Assembly (NCBI RefSeq): GCF_900187405.1
Contig: NZ_LT896716.1
Span: 2,298,001 to 2,362,000, forward strand
Origin: Geobacter sp. DSM 9736
GTDB lineage: Bacteria > Desulfobacterota > Desulfuromonadia > Geobacterales > Geobacteraceae
DNA: 64,000 nt
Direction: 5' to 3'
The notes below the pieces were generated by a model, which was given only the letters and a program-made list of their open reading frames with translations, did not search any database and was not told the origin of the DNA. This document shows, in pieces, positions 61,196 through 64,000 of the stretch (positions within the stretch are counted from its first letter, which is position 1; each line of letters begins with the position of its first letter). Position numbers and translations under genes: made by a program.

Positions 61196-64000
61196 ATGAA
61201 CCGTCTTTCAGGACACGTTTTCTACAAGCGCCTCTCATCCCTCAGCATCTCTGCCTTCCTTGTCATCGCGCTCTTTGCCTGCGTCTTCGGCAGCCCTCCC
61301 GCAGCGCTTGCGCAATCGGACTGGCCATTTCTCGACGAGCTGCGCCCTTCTGAAAACGAGGTGATGGAGTCGGTCGCCGAAGGGGTGAAGTCGCCCCTCG
61401 GCGCAGTCGTCCAGGAATACATCAAGGAAAATTACGGAAACCTGCAGGGGCATGGAGTACCCGTTGCCAGCGTGGTGGCAGTCTGGGCCGCCAAGGGACC
61501 CGAGGCCGCCGGGACGGAGCTGGTGGATCAGATCGTATCCTACGTAATCGGGCTGGGACAGGATGCTCTCGTCGGAGAAGCGGGAACAGCGGTTTCACTC
61601 ACCGGGGCGCTCATCAACTTCACCATCGACTCGATGATCGTGAAGCCGTTCGTCGGGGCGACCTCGAAGACGGAATACATGAACTACCTCAACTACATGC
61701 TCAAGAACCCGTCTGCTCCCTACTCGGAGCCGGTGGAAAAATCCCGGAACGACTTCCATTTCCTTACCGAAAAGTTCCTGGACGACGATCATGGGGACAT
61801 CGACAACCGCACCCGCCAAAAGTTCGGCCTCCCCGCAGACAAACCCATCGGGTACACCCGTTTCTTTTCCAACGACCCCCTTCAACTCGAGATAGACAGG
61901 TTCGTCCGCGCTGAGATGTCGAAACAGCTCTACTTCGACTACAAGGATTACCGGGCAGCCATCGAAAAGCAGCTGGCAACCTTCAAGAACAGCATCCCGG
62001 GCGAAAAACTCGCCAAGATGAAGCGGGAAATCGACGAGGCGAAACGGATGCTCAAAGAGGGGGAAAAGAACCTGGAGGATATCGAGGCGCAGCTCAAGAA
62101 GTTGCGGGAGACCCTCAAACAGGGCCCGGTCCTCATGCCGGAAACACCGGCAGTCCGGGTTAAAAGCGCGCTGGAGCTGGATGCGTGGGAGCGCAACGCA
62201 AAGGAGCAGCAGAGAGTGGAGGCGGCTAAGAAGGCTTTCGATTCGGCCCGCTCCGGTCTCGCTGAGGAATCAGGCAGGCTGCGCCAGTTCCCCTACATCT
62301 CCCCGAAACAGCTGGTCGAATTTCTTGATGCAGCACAGAAGCAGGTCCGGGAGGGGGAGAAGGCGGCGTTCGAAGCCACACACCAGGAAGAGCACTGGGT
62401 GAATACCAACTGCGGCAAGACCTACCTTCTGTACGTGAAAGTCGACGGCAGCGACTGGAAGCTTGTCGAAAGGGTGTTCGACCCGATGAAGGCGACCGAA
62501 TGGGAGATGGGGAGCACCAAGGGCGTCCAAAGGCGTGCCGAGGTGCGCACCGATTCGTGCCTCGCCTCCAAAACCGTCAGTGACGAAAAACGGTTCGCGT
62601 TGATGATGAACGAGCTTATGGCGAACTATCGGCAGAGGGTCGAGGGAGCGATTTCGGCGCGGCACGACAAATGGGAGAAGAAGATCGGGGCGGAGCGGAA
62701 GAAGCTTTCCGGCTGGCTTGCAGGAAAGAGCGGAGGAAACCGCTTCGTTACCATCGACGAGCACCTCAATGTCCAGGCAACCGACCATGTGCGGATGAAG
62801 GCTGAGCAGGGGCCTCTCATCCACGAGATAAATTCAGCACTCTTGGATGCCGTATATGACGCACCGGACGAGCAGCGGGCAGTGGCGGAACTGGAGAAGG
62901 TCATACAGGATGGCCTGGCAAGGCTTGAGACAGCAGAGCCTCGTACCGTGGCGGAGATGCTGAATCGGATCGCAAGGGAGGCTACGGAAAAACAGCTGGC
63001 CCTACGCGGATCGCTGGAGGAGCTGAACGAAGCGCCGGTACAGCTTAAGCAGGCCGCGCTGCTTCTGAAGACCCTGAAGACGCTGGAAGGAGAAGGAAAC
63101 GAGGAAGCCCCCCTGACAATACGCCTCGAACGCGCGATGCCCGGCATGCAGGAGCCTGCCGCGCTGTATGAGCCGAGCAGGGCGTATGAGGAACAGTGGA
63201 TGCGGGTTCTCTCTGCAGCCGAGTTCCCCGTCTTCGCTCCCGAGACGCTAACGCAAGGGGACCCTGCCGGCATTCCCGGTGCCACTGCTCCAGCAGGGAA
63301 CTCCGGGACCTTCTTCACCACCACCCAGTCCGGAACAAGGCTGGGCTACCGGAAAACAGTCCGTCCGGAAGTCGGCGAGCTCCTGAGAAAGGAGCAGGAA
63401 CTCTCCGTGAAGCGGCTGAAGGAAATCTCCGACGACCTTTCCACACTCACCAGGCTCGTGGCCGCCCAGCGTGTCCTTACAGCCCTTGCCCCCCACTATT
63501 CATATCTCGCCGGAAAGACGCAGGTCGTAGCGGAGCAGGTTTCCCGCGGAGACTATGCTCCCTTTGGAGGAATGCTGTCGGGCCCCGGCGTCGAAGCAGC
63601 CGTCTGGCAGGTTGCCCAGGACCTGCGGCAAGCCTACGAAACCGGCGACCTGCGGGGGTTCATGCGCAATGTGGACGACGGATTCTCCTCCTCACAGTCC
63701 AGAATATCCAACGGCATGCGGCTGGAGGATTCACTGAGGGAAGACTTCTTCAACCTGCGGAACATCCAGTTCGTTCTCTGGACCAAGAACGGCTTCAGCC
63801 GGCACGAAAAGGGTGACAGGCTTTACGCCGTGCTCTCGGTCCGCTGGACACGCCGCGCCTATCTGGGAAACACGCTGAACGAATGGCTCCTGGAGCGGCG
63901 GGAGACCGATCTTTCTTTTATCCGCGAAAAAGGGGGCACCGCCTTCCGGCTCGTGGGCATAGACGGGGACGACATTTTCGGCATCTCCAGCCCGGTAACC
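61196..64000 (+). CDS. Large secreted coiled-coil protein with C-terminal NTF2-like region (partial)
   Basis: An open frame of 935 codons running off the window. A signal peptide (1-39, ending ALA) is followed by a region with hydrophobic helices (about 65-150), a long charged coiled coil (about 265-310), further helical segments, and near residues 840-935 a region with the look of an NTF2/SnoaL-like fold (YETGDLRGFMRNVDDGF, then SLREDFFNL). I do not recognise the whole protein. GGAG lies about ten bases upstream of the ATG. The gene is plus-strand and follows the cold-shock gene by 270 bp. The stop lies beyond 64000. Confidence 0.75.
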   Translation, partial: MNRLSGHVFYKRLSSLSISAFLVIALFACVFGSPPAALAQSDWPFLDELRPSENEVMESVAEGVKSPLGAVVQEYIKENYGNLQGHGVPVASVVAVWAAKGPEAAGTELVDQIVSYVIGLGQDALVGEAGTAVSLTGALINFTIDSMIVKPFVGATSKTEYMNYLNYMLKNPSAPYSEPVEKSRNDFHFLTEKFLDDDHGDIDNRTRQKFGLPADKPIGYTRFFSNDPLQLEIDRFVRAEMSKQLYFDYKDYRAAIEKQLATFKNSIPGEKLAKMKREIDEAKRMLKEGEKNLEDIEAQLKKLRETLKQGPVLMPETPAVRVKSALELDAWERNAKEQQRVEAAKKAFDSARSGLAEESGRLRQFPYISPKQLVEFLDAAQKQVREGEKAAFEATHQEEHWVNTNCGKTYLLYVKVDGSDWKLVERVFDPMKATEWEMGSTKGVQRRAEVRTDSCLASKTVSDEKRFALMMNELMANYRQRVEGAISARHDKWEKKIGAERKKLSGWLAGKSGGNRFVTIDEHLNVQATDHVRMKAEQGPLIHEINSALLDAVYDAPDEQRAVAELEKVIQDGLARLETAEPRTVAEMLNRIAREATEKQLALRGSLEELNEAPVQLKQAALLLKTLKTLEGEGNEEAPLTIRLERAMPGMQEPAALYEPSRAYEEQWMRVLSAAEFPVFAPETLTQGDPAGIPGATAPAGNSGTFFTTTQSGTRLGYRKTVRPEVGELLRKEQELSVKRLKEISDDLSTLTRLVAAQRVLTALAPHYSYLAGKTQVVAEQVSRGDYAPFGGMLSGPGVEAAVWQVAQDLRQAYETGDLRGFMRNVDDGFSSSQSRISNGMRLEDSLREDFFNLRNIQFVLWTKNGFSRHEKGDRLYAVLSVRWTRRAYLGNTLNEWLLERRETDLSFIREKGGTAFRLVGIDGDDIFGISSPVT

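Overview
The window looks like a chromosomal segment of a Geobacteraceae-type bacterium (Desulfuromonadota, formerly Deltaproteobacteria). This is inferred from the gene set: an acetate-type sodium symporter with its DUF485 partner, multihaem c-type cytochromes, many histidine kinases and HD-GYP/chemotaxis genes, high G+C and AGGAGG ribosome binding sites. No rRNA, tRNA, CRISPR array, prophage or complete insertion sequence was recognised. Nothing was searched against a database; all family calls are from motifs read by eye.

Layout. 1-3.9 kb: an OmpA-like lipoprotein and Smr-domain protein, divergent from a second-type elongation factor G. 4-6.3 kb: DUF485 protein and acetate/cation symporter, with a terminator. 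6.6-10.2 kb: a small unknown, then a SafE-type membrane protein and a CcoI-like copper P-type ATPase. 10.0-20.9 kb (minus strand): one long respiratory cluster combining an alternative complex III (ActB, a fused ActC-ActD, ActF, pentahaem ActA, ActE) with a cbb3-type oxygen reductase (CcoN, a dihaem CcoO with an extra cytochrome c domain, and CcoS). The flanking ATPase and SafE protein are the expected copper-maturation factors. 21-25.5 kb: a TPP-dependent pyruvate oxidase-like enzyme, DUF2231 protein, quinone oxidoreductase-like protein and small proteins. 25.5-32.6 kb: chemoreceptor, TPR protein, MltD, HflX, FabI. 32.7-39.2 kb: a GAF/HD-GYP protein, small genes, then dusB-ntrB-ntrC and an isochorismatase-family hydrolase. 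39.5-46.7 kb: an unknown anchored protein, PAS histidine kinase, FN3-like protein, an unknown 436-residue protein, DnaB, RecO. 47-49.5 kb: porin, TPR protein, coiled-coil lipoprotein. 49.5-57.4 kb (minus): histidine kinase, ROK kinase, 2H phosphoesterase, alcohol dehydrogenase, release-factor-like protein, MutS2, FolA, L,D-transpeptidase. 57.6-64 kb: a putative diadenylate cyclase, a pentahaem cytochrome, a cold-shock protein and a large secreted protein cut by the window edge.

Most distinctive features: (1) the ACIII-cbb3 hybrid operon with two subunit fusions; (2) a dispersed, palindromic, MITE-like repeat family in four copies, each lying immediately downstream of a minus-strand stop codon, with a second shared module and a precise 18-bp presence/absence cassette; (3) a second, GAGACACAGAG-type inverted repeat family, one copy of which supplies the C-terminal codons of CcoS; (4) a DisA_N-type (c-di-AMP synthase-like) protein with intact DGA and RHR motifs; (5) an HflX whose conserved N-terminus lies upstream of any normal start codon, next to a repeat insertion.
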